Shown: positions 11,126 through 22,279, numbered from the stretch's first letter. The stretch is 64,000 nucleotides of DNA from Peromyscus leucopus (GCF_004664715.2 NC_051075.1:37719958-37783957), one strand, 5' to 3'. The notes: generated from the sequence alone by a model not told the origin. A program made the numbers and translations.

Positions 11126-11432
11126 GGATATTATGTTTTGAATGTGAGATGTCATCTCCAGGCTTGAGGGCTGAGCACTCAGTCGCCAGCTGTTGGGCTG
11201 CTTTAGGAGGTAGTGGAAACACTGGGGCCTAGCAGGAGGAAGTAGGTCACCAGGAACATCCCTGGTCCCCAGCCCTTGACTCTTATTCTCTCTACATCCT
11301 GTGTGCCATGATTTCCCCTCCCTCCCATGGTGGACAGACACTCTGGAACCGTGAATTAAATGAATGTTCCATTCCTTTGTTTACACCAGCTGGTCTATTG
11401 CAGCTCTGAACAAAAGCTAACTAACATAGGGT
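11126..11432 (+). mobile_element. MaLR (MT/ORR1/MLT-like) LTR
   Basis: It starts TATTATGTTTTGAATGTGAG and has TTTAGGAGGTAGTGG, GGAAGTAGGTCAC, TGAATTAAATGAATG and AACAAAAGCTAACTAACATA, the order seen in MaLR LTRs. No internal part follows, so it is likely a solo LTR. Confidence 0.7.
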
Positions 11433-12640
11433 TTAATTGCAAATGGTTCTCAAAACAGAATCAAACCTCCGTTAAGTACAACTGACAGCTCTTACCTTTA
11501 TGAACTCCCCTGGTCCGAGGTGATGCCAGAATCCTGGTTTATTGCTTTTGGTGCTCTACTGTTTTAGAATTATCACAAAGAAAGCGTTTCTGACCAAAAG
11601 TGAGCTGCTGAGAAGGGGGTACTTAAAAAACCATGTGGGAGTACGGCTTTACAGTTTGCAGTTGGGCTGATATACCTACACATTGGAGTCTATGCCATAC
11701 AGTATCAAATTTCCTCATTTCCCATACCCCATCGCGGACTCCACTCACTTGCTATCCATTTCTCCTATCCTGTTACAAGGCGTTGTCAGTGCCCAGAACT
11801 TCCTCACCTCTGAAACCTTGAACTTTGAAATTCCTCCCTGTCCTGAGCTTCAGATCCGTCCCCTCTCCCATGCATCACCTTGCCAAGCTCCAGGCCAAGA
11901 CACCATCAGTTCTTCTTGTCCCAGAGCCTCAAATGCTCCCGTTGTCGTCCAGGACACTCTCATCATCAGAAACTAAGTCCTCGACTCTTTGACTTTCTCA
12001 ACCGACAAATTCTCAGTTTTGGATCCAGTCATTGGTCTGATTTCTTTGGTCTTTATACTACTGGGAGGGGGAGGGGTGGTGAGCATCACACAATCCTGCA
12101 GTTGGGTGCTAATTCACATTGCAAAATTCAAGCCTCAAGTCCGCCTGCATACTTTGAGTATTCCCAATTGGCTCTGAACAATCTCCCTGAGGGACCCACG
12201 AGGGACCCTGAATCACCCCATGCGCTGTTTTATCATGATACATTCAGAAGTCCCTTCTCTCCTTTACCGTCTGGGCCAGACTTCTGCTGTGACATGTTTC
12301 TTCCCTTTCATTTCCACTTTCCTCGTCAGTGTCTTAAACAGATCCCTTCCTGTGAGAAGCACCAAAGAGTTTAAGAAAACATAAGGATTTACCACATACC
12401 TACCATGTGCTGACCGCTGTCCTTGGAGCTAAGGACACAGTGGAGAACAGACAAACAGCCCTGACCTCACAGGTCTGTTAGAAGGGACAGAAAAACAGGA
12501 AAATTAGCAGGAAAATTAGCCAAATAGACACAACTTATTCTTGGCATTTATGGCTTTATTAACCACAGGCCAGCCAAGGGGCTTGATCAAAGCAGATATG
12601 TCTTTAAGGATTTTATTGGTACTGAATTGGAGATATATGA
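11433..12640. other. Gene-free interval
   Basis: A frame of 164 codons ends near 12374 but has no recognisable domain and overlaps two other frames. The pyrimidine-rich part at 11700-12000 faintly recalls L2 3' sequence, without a clear match. Confidence 0.4.
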
Positions 12641-12737
12641 TGCACAGCTATATATGTATGTGTATATCTATATCTGTATATCTATATCTATATCTATCTA
12701 TCTATCTATCTATCTATATATATATATATATATATAA
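12640..12737. repeat. (TATC)n-(TA)n microsatellite
   Basis: TATATC and TATC tetramers pass into TA dinucleotides. It directly precedes a family B LTR. Confidence 0.96.
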
Positions 12738-12740
12738 TAA

Positions 12741-13112
12741 GTCTTTTTCTCTCCTACCAGCCAGCTCCCAAATAACCACATGGGGACTTATTAATTATGA
12801 AAACTTATAATTTTCATAATTAATAAGTCTCCATGGTCACCAAGGTCGATAGCTTAGGCTCGTTTTTTAGCTAGCTCTTATAACTTAAATGAACCCATTT
12901 CTATTAATCTCTGTGCTGCCCCGAGGCTCCTTTACCTCATCTATGTACTGTCCATCCTGCTTTCCTGCTTCCTCCTGTCTCCTCGCATCTCCCTTCTTCC
13001 CAGTGTTCTCTCTGCCCCGAAAATCCTGCCTAGCTATTGGTCATTTAGCTTTTTAGTAAACCAATAACAGTAGTGATATATCTTCACACAGTATAAAGGA
13101 AAATTCCACAAC
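12741..13112. mobile_element. Family B LTR with a fold-back at its start
   Basis: Same family as 2078-2421: TAGCTCTTATAACTTAAATG, ATTTCTATTAATCTCTGTG, CTAGCTATTGGTCA, AAACCAATAACAG, TCTTCACACAGTATA and CCACAAC. Its first part is duplicated in inverted orientation (see 12778-12836). Confidence 0.7.
12778..12836. repeat. Inverted repeat, 26-bp arms and 7-bp loop
   Basis: The left arm 12778-12803 holds GACTTATTAATTATGAAAA; the right arm 12811-12836 is its reverse complement with two mismatches over 26 bp. The spacer is CTTATAA. The arms are two opposed copies of the LTR start. Confidence 0.93.
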
Positions 13113-13384
13113 GCATAGACTTTCTTGACAATGTTCCATAAGAAATAGAGCACATATCTACATATGCATTTACATTGTACTATAAGTAAGGTGCAGTTTA
13201 AAGTATGAAAGGGGGATGTTTGTGGGTTTTATGCCACTGATACTAATGTGATAGAAAGGGCTTAAGTATCTGCAGAATCTTGTGTCCATGGGAACCAGTT
13301 TCTGTGGCTCTTGAGGGACAACTGTACTGTGTCACAAGGAGAGGAGACTGCAGAGTCTGGGGCAGAATGGAGGCTGTGAGGCTG

Positions 13385-13562
13385 CTGTGGAGAATGTTCC
13401 AGGGGCATGCTGGAGCCAGACAGCTTGGGTTCAAATTCCAGGTCTCCTACTACACTTCTGACCATGGGCAAGTGCCCTAATCTTTCCTGTCTGTAAAATG
13501 GGAATTATTATAGCACCAAATGTCATGGGGTTTGTGTTTGTTCTTTCGCGTTGCCTTGACGA
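13385..13562 (+). repeat. MIR SINE relic (sense)
   Basis: Clear MIR core: GGAGCCAGACAGCTTGGGTTC, AAATTCCAGGTCTCCTAC, GACCATGGGCAAGTGCCC, then CTGTAAAATGGGAATTATTA. It places this DNA as ancestral mammalian sequence. Confidence 0.87.
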
Positions 13563-14585
13563 TATGCTAGACATTGGGAAATGTATGGAGGTTGATTTGA
13601 CTTGTGATTCTAGCAGCTAGGAAGTCTAAAGAGCACAGTGCGGTGGACTCTAGCAAGGGCCCTCCTGGGTACCCCACAATGTGGTGGAGATGACATAAAG
13701 ATGGCTGCCATGCTCTGAAGGGCCATGCACATGGGCCAGGAGGTAGGAAACCAGACTCACTTTCTATGATAACTTCCTGTTTCAGAAAGGGATCCAGTCC
13801 TGTGAGAGCTACACTAAGATGGAGTATACCTCCATTCTTCTAAAGATGGCATCCCTGACCCTTTTAGATCACCCCTAAAGGCTTCACTGTCTCTCGGTAC
13901 TATTATATCGGTGACAAGTGTGTAGTACACACACCTCTGGCAGACAAGCTGAATCCAAACCGCAGTAGGATTCAATGATGGTGCTCGCACGGGGAGTCTC
14001 CCCTGGCAGGTCCTGTGTAATTACCGACACCATTATTTTAAATCCAGGTTTTATCGTGACCACCCATGCTCAGCCCATGCCCTAGAGGAAAAAGATTTTC
14101 CATGAAGGTAAAGCTTGGTGTTCTCACAAACTCACAAGGCGTTCTCATGCTGCCCAACGAGAGCTCTGCGTTACGGTTGGTGAAGACATCGTCTTCTTGC
14201 TGGTGTTTGCTCACACCGAGGTGACCGAAGGCACTTGCGGACCTAGCTAAGAGGAAGTTGAGTTGGAAACACAGTTTGGCCCTCGTGGTGGAGGTCCGAG
14301 CAGATCTTCACTTTTGTGTCAGTTACAGCTCTCCCTCTGGGATTTGGGGCGACTCCCATGACTGCCGTCATCCCCTGGGCCACGGCAAAGGCAGAAACCA
14401 CTGGTGTGATCGAGCGTCATAGAACCTGGCTGCAGACGTGAGGGAGCAAAGGAGAAAGCAGGGCCGGAGCCGTGCGGTCAGAACGGGTAGGGCATTCTCT
14501 CCATCCTCTCGTGCATGAAGTTTTAAATGGAGGATCTGATTCTTGGCGAAGTCAGAGCAGACGTGGTTCCCTCTTAAGAACAAAC
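13563..14585. other. Gene-free, repeat-poor interval
   Basis: No repeat was recognised. The stretch 14100-14560 has more CpG than its surroundings, but no island, promoter or gene is apparent. Confidence 0.4.
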
Positions 14586-14587
14586 CA

Positions 14588-14757
14588 AGCCAGGCCTGAA
14601 TGCGCACACCTTTAATCCCAGCACTGGGGAGAGAGAGGCACGCGGAGCTCTGAGTTCGAGGTCAGCCCGGTCTACACAGTGAGTTCCAAGACAGTCAGGG
14701 CTACATAGAGAAAGCCTGTCTCAAAAGCTAACCAAACCAAACCAACAAACAAAACCC
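14588..14757 (+). mobile_element. B1 SINE
   Basis: GCCAGGCCTGAATGCGCACA, CCTTTAATCCCAGCACTGGG, GAGTTCGAGGTCAGCCCGGT and CCTGTCTCAAAAGC followed by an AACC-rich tail. Confidence 0.93.
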
Positions 14758-15164
14758 CCAGATAATGCAGCATTTGTAATCTAAATACATTGTGTGGACT
14801 GAGTGCCCTCCCTGTACATCTATTGAACCCCGACCCCACTGTGCTGATATTTGGAGATGGGGCATTGGAGAGGTTACCAGATTTAGGTCACGATGGTGTC
14901 CCCACATGACATTAGTTTCTATTTCACTCTCCCCCCATCTTCCCATTGTTTTCCCTCCCTCTCTTCTTCATATGAAGATATGGCAAGAAGGCACTGGTTA
15001 GCCAAGGAGGAGACTCCTCGTCAGAACTCCACACCGAGCCAAACTGCTTAGACCGGCATTAATAGATAGTCTAAGCTGAGATACGCATTACCTATTTTTT
15101 CTTTTATCAGTGGGAACTATATAAAACAGAATGACCATGCCTGGGTGAGCAGAGACATGCATGG

Positions 15165-15305
15165 TGGTGCTACTATCAGAAAGAATGATTGCACCTGTAC
15201 TCTTACCACTTGAGAGACAGAGGCAGGAGGATCACCACAACTTCAACAATTTTGTCTACATATGAAGTTCTAGGCTGACTAGGACTCCTTGGTGAGGCTT
15301 TGTCT
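15165..15305 (+). mobile_element. Diverged B4/B1-like SINE
   Basis: GCATGGTGGTGCTACTAT, CTTACCACTTGAGAGACAGA and GGCAGGAGGATCACC, then a decayed 3' half. Confidence 0.65.
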
Positions 15306-15654
15306 CTGTGTGAAGCTGCATGCTCACTGCATGCCAAACACCAGTATGAAACATGTCAGTCACATTAGAAGAAATACTGTTTATCCATCTGATCATTAGG
15401 AAGGTTTGCAAAAATTGTTATTTAGAAGGGATCAAAATATACAGCCAAGAATTGGGAGAGGGGACGTATTACAGAAATGTGTCCATTGATTAAAATGATT
15501 TTCATAAATTCTGTGTAATTTATCTTCTTAAACATCTATAATCTGCGTGATGTCCTTCTCATTCTAAGTAAATATTTACTTTGTCCAAAGCTTTGGTTTA
15601 TGTTCAACTCTGTGTTCTCTTCCTCAACAGGCCTGCCTCTCTAGCTGCACGGTA

Positions 15655-15875
15655 GGCCTCACAGCCCTAAATCCCTGCGTGATTCTGCAGCCCTGGCTAG
15701 CCTTGAACTCCCAGTGATCGGCCTGCCTTCCCAGGGCTGGGATTAAAGGTGTGCACCACCACATGGGCTCCTGCTTCCTTTTTGCTTTGTTTTGAGATCG
15801 GGTCTCACTCTGTAGCTCATCTTGAACTCACCTCCCACCTCGGCCTTCTGAGTGCTGGGACTGCAGTCAGAAAGT
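15655..15875 (-). mobile_element. Two antisense B1-like fragments in tandem
   Basis: First fragment: CTGCAGCCCTGGCTAGCC, GGGATTAAAGGTGTGCACCA. Second: GAGATCGGGTCTCACTCTGTAG, CTTCTGAGTGCTGGGACTG. Both read as B1 on the minus strand. Confidence 0.75.
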
Positions 15876-16173
15876 CCAGCTTTCTTTTCTTTTTACCTGG
15901 ATTTAACTAAGGTCAGCTCTCCCTAGACGAATCCAAAGAAACAGATCCCCATACTCCTTCCCTCCACTCATAGCCTGAGGGTCCCTGCAGCCTGCCCACC
16001 CCACCTATCCATCCACCTGGAAGACAAGGCTTCCCTCCCTGACCTCTCACCAGCCGCCAAGATCAGCCCTTGACTCTGCCTGTCCCAGTTACCACCCACT
16101 GCAACGTCTGTTTTAGAGGTTCCCCGATTGCCTCTAACTTTCTCCACATTAAATGCCTTTTCATCCATTACTC

Positions 16174-16312
16174 TTTTTTTTTTTTTCATACTGTGTTTCC
16201 GCTCCATCCCTCCAGATTTCACAGTTGCCCAGGCTGAGGTCAAACTCGATGACCTTCTACCTTCTCCAGAGCAGCAAGGACTCCAGGTGTGCGTGGCCAC
16301 ACCAGGCTTATG
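16174..16312 (-). mobile_element. Diverged B1-like SINE
   Basis: A poly(T) run near 16171 is followed by CACAGTTGCCCAGGCTGAGG, TCAAACTCGATGACC and CCAGGTGTGCGTGGCCACAC, strongly decayed B1 in reverse. Confidence 0.5.
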
Positions 16313-16319
16313 AGATGTC

Positions 16320-18570
16320 TTGAACACGGCCTCCCCTTTCTTGTTCTGATGAATTTCCTCCGTTCACTGGAATTCCTTGGCTTACAGCCTTAGGAAAACC
16401 GTCACCCAGGGCCATCTGAGTCTTGTCTGCCACCTGCCACCTCTGACGGGATGCTCTCATCCCTGCAGCCACGTCGCCTACTTGCCTGAGATGATGATCT
16501 GCTTGTCAGCGCTCTGGAGATTTCCTTCCGTCTCTGTCACGACTCCAGCCCTCTCAGCCTTCCCATTTTGCACCCTGGTTGCCTGTTATTTTGTCAAAAG
16601 TTGGGGCAGTTGTTGTAGTAGGTTTCTCTGGCGGGTGCTCCACAGTCCCGGGAACAGCCCGAATGTCCTTCTTGGGGCCGCACATGACAAGCATGTCACA
16701 GATGATCTCTTCGTCGTCCTCTCAAACCTCTGCCCGAGCCGCATTCGCTGTGTTGGAACCTGCTGCTGTCACTCACGCGGTCACGCAGCCAGCCCCAGTT
16801 TTCTGGTTTACCCCGGTCATTTTCACCCCTCATCTTTAATGGTGGGAGCGATTCTCCCTGGCTTCAAAGCTTTCTCACTTTTATGTGTTGCTGTCATTAA
16901 AATACTTGACAGTCTGGTGAAACCTTTGGCTTGCCTCTCAGAATACTTCTTAACACAGAAAATAGAACATAAAGGGTTACAAAAGATACCATCTTTCTGA
17001 AGCACAATTTTCAAAATTACAGTCATTTTGTTATGTTAGTACACGCAAATCTATCAATGTTGTACACAACCCAGTACTTAGAGCCAGTATCGGGTCCAAT
17101 TACTAGCATTCTAAATTAGTGATGAACACCAATGATACTTGGAGATATTTGCCTCAACTGACATGTGATATGAAAATATGATACAAAAACCTGTGATTGC
17201 TATTGATCCTGAGGTCGTAGAAATTGATATTACTATCCTATGGGAATTTTCTTACGTGAGTCACGGAAGAATATGGGGGAAATATGAAAATAAATAGGAT
17301 GTTTCTCCTATCCAAGTTTACACCCCTGAGTTCTAGCCAGGTGAGGAATACCTTCCTTACGATAACTGGGCACACATCTCCTTTTTCCATGCCTCCAGCC
17401 ACTGACCTAATTACCCTGTCTCACTCGGAGTCCACAGGCTCCAGGGTCCTCCCCTGTCCCCTAAGCCTGTTCTCACTCCAGTGTTCTCAGCACACCCTGA
17501 AGATCCCCTTCACCCCGAGAGTTAAGCCAGGCACTAAACATCAAGTCTCATTGTTATAGGGATCCCGTTTGACATAGTAACAGCCATCTTGGTCCTAAAT
17601 GCCATTTTGCCCACCAAATGACCTGGCACACATCCCAAAATCTTACAGGATATCATTAAGAAAAGCTAGCCACCTGAGCGTGCCTGGCTGGCCGGACTGT
17701 TCTTGAGCTGCGTTTGGGCACGCCGGCAGTGTTTGGGAGAGCCTAGGTAACTCGCCAGTGGCCGTAGCCCACCTTCAGGAGCTTGGATATGAATGCTTTC
17801 TCTTGCAGGATCTGTCTCTTTTGCTTCTGCCTAGGACATGCTTCTGTCCATAATTCCAGTAAACTGTGCTTTGCACAATCTGCCCTTCCACCTCATGGAT
17901 CCTATCATGTCTTCGGCACAGATTCCGGAACACCAAGTTCTAGGTTTTCCTAATCACAGGCCCCGCTTTGTCTCAAGAGCACTCATAGTTGGCCTCTCTC
18001 CATCCATCTTCTCTGCCTCTCTTCTCTATTAGACCCCCACGACAGCTGTCTCACTGCTATACTAGACAGACTACTACCTTTTCAAACCCAGGGTTACCTA
18101 AAATCCAAATATGATCTAGAAGTGCCTTATTTCCAACCCCCTTGCTGTCCTTGGGATAAAATTCAGGCTTCTCAGCGTGATGTAGCTTTCCATTCACTGT
18201 GTGAGCCAGGGTTGGCCCCTCTGTCCCAGCCACCCCTCGCTTCTTCAGGACGCTGCTGGTCAGGTGTGCCAGCACAGAGTGCTTTAGTGCACATCTGGAT
18301 CTCCTAACTCACTGCATGGCCCTGGTAGTGACATTCGGCCCCTATGGGGGACCTGAGCTTTAGCATAGGTGTGACAAGAGCATTTCCCCCAGGGCTGAGG
18401 AGAATCATGTGGCAGACTGTGTGTGAAACACCCAGAGCAGAGCTGTGAAGGACAGGGAATCACAGGCACAGAGGGACCTCGCTAACATTTCCAGTTTGAA
18501 TTGTGAGGACGAAGCTCTGCTGTACTCTGCCTGGCTATATGAGGTCTTTAAACTATAGGGATCTCGGGCA
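16320..18570. other. Gene-free interval with a possible L2 relic
   Basis: A 207-codon frame (16377-17000, +) has no recognisable domain and overlaps other frames, so it is not called. Around 18140-18210, TGCTGTCCTTGGGATAAAAT and TTCAGGCTTCTCAGCGTG recall the L2 'cctttaggataaagtccaaactccttagc' block. The rest looks unique. Confidence 0.4.
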
Positions 18571-18571
18571 G

Positions 18572-18845
18572 CCCTGGTGGTGCACAGTTGTATTCTCGGC
18601 ATTTACGACGTCGACGTCAAGGCAGAAGGATCGGGAGCCCAAGGTCACCTTCAGCTACATAAGAGTTTGAGGCCAGCAGGGGCTACATGAGACCTTGGCT
18701 TAAGAAATAAAACTGCTAGACGTGGTGGCGCATACCTTCCTTGGGAGGCAGAGGCAGGTGGATCTCTGAGTTCGAGGCCAGCCTGGTCTACAAAGTGAAT
18801 TCTAGGACAGTTAAAACTACTACAAGGAGGAAACCCTATCTCTGG
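18572..18845 (+). mobile_element. B4-like SINE followed by B1 SINE
   Basis: 18572-18712 is decayed: CCTGGTGGTGCACAGTTGTA, AAGGCAGAAGGATCGGGAGC. 18713-18845 is a clearer B1: GACGTGGTGGCGCATACC, GAGTTCGAGGCCAGCCTGGT, ending in a GA-rich tail. Confidence 0.82.
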
Positions 18846-18897
18846 GGGTTGGAGAGGATGGGCGTGGGGGTGGGGAGAAGAAGAAAAGAAGGAAAAA

Positions 18898-18966
18898 AAG
18901 AGAAAGAAACAAAACCATGAATCTTCCAATCAGTAGTCGGATGCCTTATCCGCTGTACGGCTGGTG
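18898..18966 (-). pseudogene. tRNA-Arg-like pseudogene or tRNA-derived fragment
   Basis: Read on the minus strand it contains GGATAAGGCATCCGACTACT and GATTGGAAGATTCATGG, the D arm and anticodon arm of a tRNA-Arg such as the ACG isoacceptor. The anticodon stem still pairs (TCCGA with TTGGA, one G-T), with loop CTACTGA, so the anticodon would be ACT, not ACG. The acceptor stem and T arm are degraded (GGTTTTGTTTC in place of GGTTCGANTCC). It is not a working tRNA. It could be a retroposed copy. Confidence 0.55.
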
Positions 18967-18969
18967 CAG

Positions 18970-20092
18970 GCCCACTCCATGAGAGGGAACCCACACCCAA
19001 CACTGCTTGGGTGGCCAAGAACCTGAGACTAGATCAGCCAGGCACCCGGGGGAAACCAAATACTACAGTTCCGCTAAAGGAACATGGCAATAAGATGACC
19101 CCTAAGGACATTCTAGTTTACTTATAGACCAGTGCCTTGCTCAGCCACCATCAGTGAAGCTTCCTCCCGCAGCAGACGGGAACAAGTACAGAGACCCACA
19201 GCCAGAGAGAGAGAGTGAGAGCTTGGAACACTCAGCCCTAACTGGGATGTCTCCATCCAATCCCTCCACTCAGGGCTCAGAGAACTCTGTAGAGAGGAGG
19301 CAGAAAAAGTGTAAGAGCCAGAGGGGATGGGGAGGACACCAAGGAAACCAGGCCTTCTAAACACAGCAGGACCGATGGGCACATAAACTCACAGAGAATG
19401 TGGCAGCATGCACGGGTGTGCACCAGATGGGGTCCTAGAGCTGAAAAGAGAAGAGGACGCATGCCCAGGTCAGCTGGAAAACAGATGAAACAGTGAAAAG
19501 TGGAGAAAGTAAAAATAAAACCTCTCACCCCACCCCACCCCCCGCCCCCATTCCCCACAGGTAACCTCTGTTGCAGAGAAGGTTTTAAAATATAAACAGG
19601 GGAGGGAGGGCTGAAGTCATACTTCCAGGAAGACCGGAACTAGGCTGCCCAACTCAGAAGTACAGATCGTGCCTGGATTTGTCTAGAGCGGCACACTGGG
19701 AGGAAATGCTACAATGAGGGTGTGTTCTTTTATTTGCTTATTTATTTTTAGAGGGAGGAAGAAGAAAATGCTCTAACATGAAGTGGCGCAGGAAGAGCCC
19801 CTTGACCACAGTGGCCGTGAGGTGGCATTTGAGTGTGGTCCTTGAGTCTGAGCTTCCTGCTTGCTCACGGAGTCAAATTTTCTCTCACTCAGAAAGATGG
19901 ACTGGGGCTCCATCGATCGATGCCACAAGGATGCTGGTCCTGGGCAAATTTGGACTGGAGGTCCTCGGCTGGATTGCGGCGACAAGATACTGCAAGGTGT
20001 ACCCTCTTATCTGGGAGCCGAGGAAAGAACTCTGCAGGCCAGCGTAACCTCCCTTCTCCCCTTCTGTCAAAAGTTATCTTCAGCACATCCAG
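18970..20092. other. Gene-free interval
   Basis: Short overlapping frames only. A C-rich run near 19527-19550 and a GAGGGAGG-rich stretch at 19600 are local composition. No SINE was recognised. Confidence 0.4.
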
Positions 20093-20095
20093 GCG

Positions 20096-20101
20096 CGCGC
20101 G

Positions 20102-20158
<57 letters not shown>
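20096..20158. repeat. (CG)(CA)n microsatellite
   Basis: GCGCGCGCACGCACA leads into a pure CA tract. Nearby apparent proteins with His-Thr repeats come from this tract. Confidence 0.97.
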
Positions 20159-20160
<2 letters not shown>

Positions 20161-20459
20161 GCAGCAGCGGCAGCAGCTGTGTGAGAGGAAAGTCCAGAGC
20201 AGGCCCAGCTAAGTCTAAAAATACAACCCTGCCTGACAGCCACACAAAAGGCTTCTTGTGGGGAGGGGCTTCCCCGTCCCTCTGGATGCTGCATGGGGTG
20301 CCACGCGGAGAGTGAGCCCCACCCCACCGATCCTCCCCGCTTCCCTCCAGGGTGTCAGTTTTCAGGAGGACCAGCTTGCTACAGCCTCCCTGTCTTCCAT
20401 CTGTCTTCTCCACTTGGTGCCTGCTCACTTGAGGGTTTAGGGGGTTGGCCGTGGGCCCA

Positions 20460-21400
20460 TCTTGTTCTTCAGAAGTTGGGGTGGAGGCGGGGCGGGGAGT
20501 GCAGTTTTCAGGCCGACGGGAATGCAATGTATCCTTCTTGGAAGAAGGTGCGTCCCTGTTTCTCTCCTCCCAATAAAAGGAGCCCCTGGAGACCCGCTTC
20601 TCTACTCTTTGGCATGTGCTTGTCTCCCCCTGCAGTGCGCAGCCGCGGGGCTGGACCGGCTTCCCTCCGCCCGGAACTTCAACTTGGACCAGGCAGGAGG
20701 AAGTTTGTAATCAGTTTCTGTAACGGATTAGGAAAGAAGGCTGTCTACAAAGACGCACAAATACAGGGAAAACAGGGAAATGAACCACTACCGGAGGGCA
20801 GAGATCACATGCCAGGAGTGCTCACTCTTTTAATAACTGATTTTAGACGAGTAAGAAATATACAAATCATTTTTAACGCAGCCAGCCGGTGGGGTCTCCT
20901 TTTAGGTTCAAATTTTCAAACTGGACGATGTCACCATTGTTTTCCTTCCTCTCCGGCTCACTGCTGCCCCCACGTGTTAGACGTAAGAATTACAACAGCC
21001 TGTCCATTTTATACTTGGCAAATTAAATGCTGCGAGCTGCCCGCAGTCAGCTGGGACACGGGAGGGGTTAGAAATAAAGCGAGGTTGTGGCTTATAAGTA
21101 GGAGTTGCACGCTCCAGGCGAATTTTGAACATCTTCCTTTTCAGATGGCCTCGTTGTATTTGTTCCCTCTCAACGCATTATACCTTTGCTGAAGGAATAT
21201 ATTAAATCCTTATAGGGGATGGACCATGATTACGTAGTTAGGTCAGCTCTATTAATGACAGCTTTCCAGAGAAGCCACAGGGCAAACACAATGATGCACA
21301 TTCAATGTTACCAACCTATAAAAACCTTTTAGTGAGGATGACTGAATCCTGCACAGTTTACAATGTAAGATAATGTCTGACACGCATAATTAAAAAAAAT
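20460..21400. other. Repeat-poor block with a 299-codon open frame; coding not supported
   Basis: No SINE, LTR or microsatellite is visible from about 20460 to 21400. A + frame runs 20293-21192 (299 codons) but starts upstream in unrelated sequence, has no domain I recognise, and its composition is irregular. The block contains AT-rich motif clusters (TAATGACAG, CTATAAAAACC, GATTACGTAG). Conserved regulatory DNA is a likelier explanation than a gene. Confidence 0.35.
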
Positions 21401-21407
21401 TGTATTA

Positions 21408-21608
21408 GGAGCTGAGGAGATGGCTGAGCAGTTAGGAACACTTTCTGCTCTTCCAGAGAACTGAAGTTAAGTTCCCAGCCCCCATGAGCTACCTGTAACT
21501 CCAGCTCCAGAAGATCTGGTGCCCTCTTCTGTCCTCTGCAGGCACCTGCACTCATGTGGCACATATACTCAGAGACCCCCACATATGGCACATAAAAACA
21601 GATCTTAA
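21408..21608 (+). mobile_element. B3/B2 SINE
   Basis: AGGAGCTGAGGAGATGGCTG, TAACTCCAGCTCCAGAAGAT, CTGGTGCCCTCTTCTGTCC and CACATAAAAACAGATCTTA are B2/B3 landmarks in sense. Confidence 0.87.
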
Positions 21609-21617
21609 AATTCCATC

Positions 21618-21785
21618 ACCTACGCATGGTGGAACATATCTTTCTTTAATTCCAACACTCAGGAGGCAGAGCAGGTGGACCTCAGTGAGTCTGAGGATAA
21701 TCTGGTCTACATAATGAGTTCAAGACCAGCCAAGGATGCATGGTGAGATTGTCTAACAAAACAAAAACAAACAAACAAACAAACC
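21618..21785 (+). mobile_element. Diverged B1 SINE
   Basis: ACGCATGGTGGAACATATC, TTAATTCCAACACTCAGGAG and GTCTACATAATGAGTTC, ending in an (AAAC)n tail. Confidence 0.8.
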
Positions 21786-21788
21786 TCT

Positions 21789-21972
21789 GGGGCTGGAGAG
21801 ATGGCTTAGCGGTTAAGAGCACTGACTGCTTTTCCAGAGGACCTGGGTTCAATTCCCAGCAACCACATGGTGTCTTACAACCATCTGTAATGAGATCTGG
21901 TGCCCTCTTCTGGTCTCAATGGACATATGCAGGCAGAATACTGTATACATAATAAATAAATCTTTTCAAAAA
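21789..21972 (+). mobile_element. B2 SINE
   Basis: Starts GGGCTGGAGAGATGGCTTAG, then GGTTAAGAGCACTGACTGCT, GGGTTCAATTCCCAGC and GGTGCCCTCTTCTGGTC, with an AATAAATAAATCTTTT end. The Pol III A and B boxes are recognisable. Confidence 0.96.
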
Positions 21973-22079
21973 TCTACCAAAGCACAACTTCTTCGTGTTA
22001 GCTAATACCCCGTGTCTCCGTTAAGCACCAATTCTGCCAGTTTCTTGCTTATCCATGTAGTTTAGATGCTTTCTTTCTT

Positions 22080-22268
22080 TCTCTCTCTCTTTCTTTCTTT
22101 TTTTTCTGAGACAGGGTTTCTCTGTGTAGCTTTGCGCCTTTCCTGGAACTTGCTTTGTAGACCAGGCTGGCCTCGAACTCACAGAGATCCGCCTGGCTCT
22201 GCCTCCGAGTGCTGGGATTAAAGGCGTGTGCCACCACCGCCGCCGCCGCCGCAACCACCACCACCCGG
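22080..22268 (-). mobile_element. B1 SINE with expanded (CCG/CCA)n at its 5' end
   Basis: GAGACAGGGTTTCTCTGTGT, AGCTTTGCGCCTTTCCTGGA, GACCAGGCTGGCCTCGAACT and GGGATTAAAGGCGTGTGCC. The stretch 22232-22267 is a CCG/CCA tract grown from the GGTGGTGGCGC start of B1. Confidence 0.94.
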
Positions 22269-22279
22269 CGATGCATTAT

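Noticed and set aside
14100..14560. CpG-rich stretch as a promoter island of another gene
   Set aside because: CpG enrichment is mild and there is no adjoining exon, GC-box cluster or open frame of interest.
16377..17000. 207-codon frame as a protein gene
   Set aside because: No recognisable motif, overlapped by other frames, no supporting gene structure.
20293..21192. 299-codon frame as a new gene
   Set aside because: No recognisable domain, promoter, splice or poly(A) context, and composition unlike a globular protein. Listed only as a curiosity with a conservation test.
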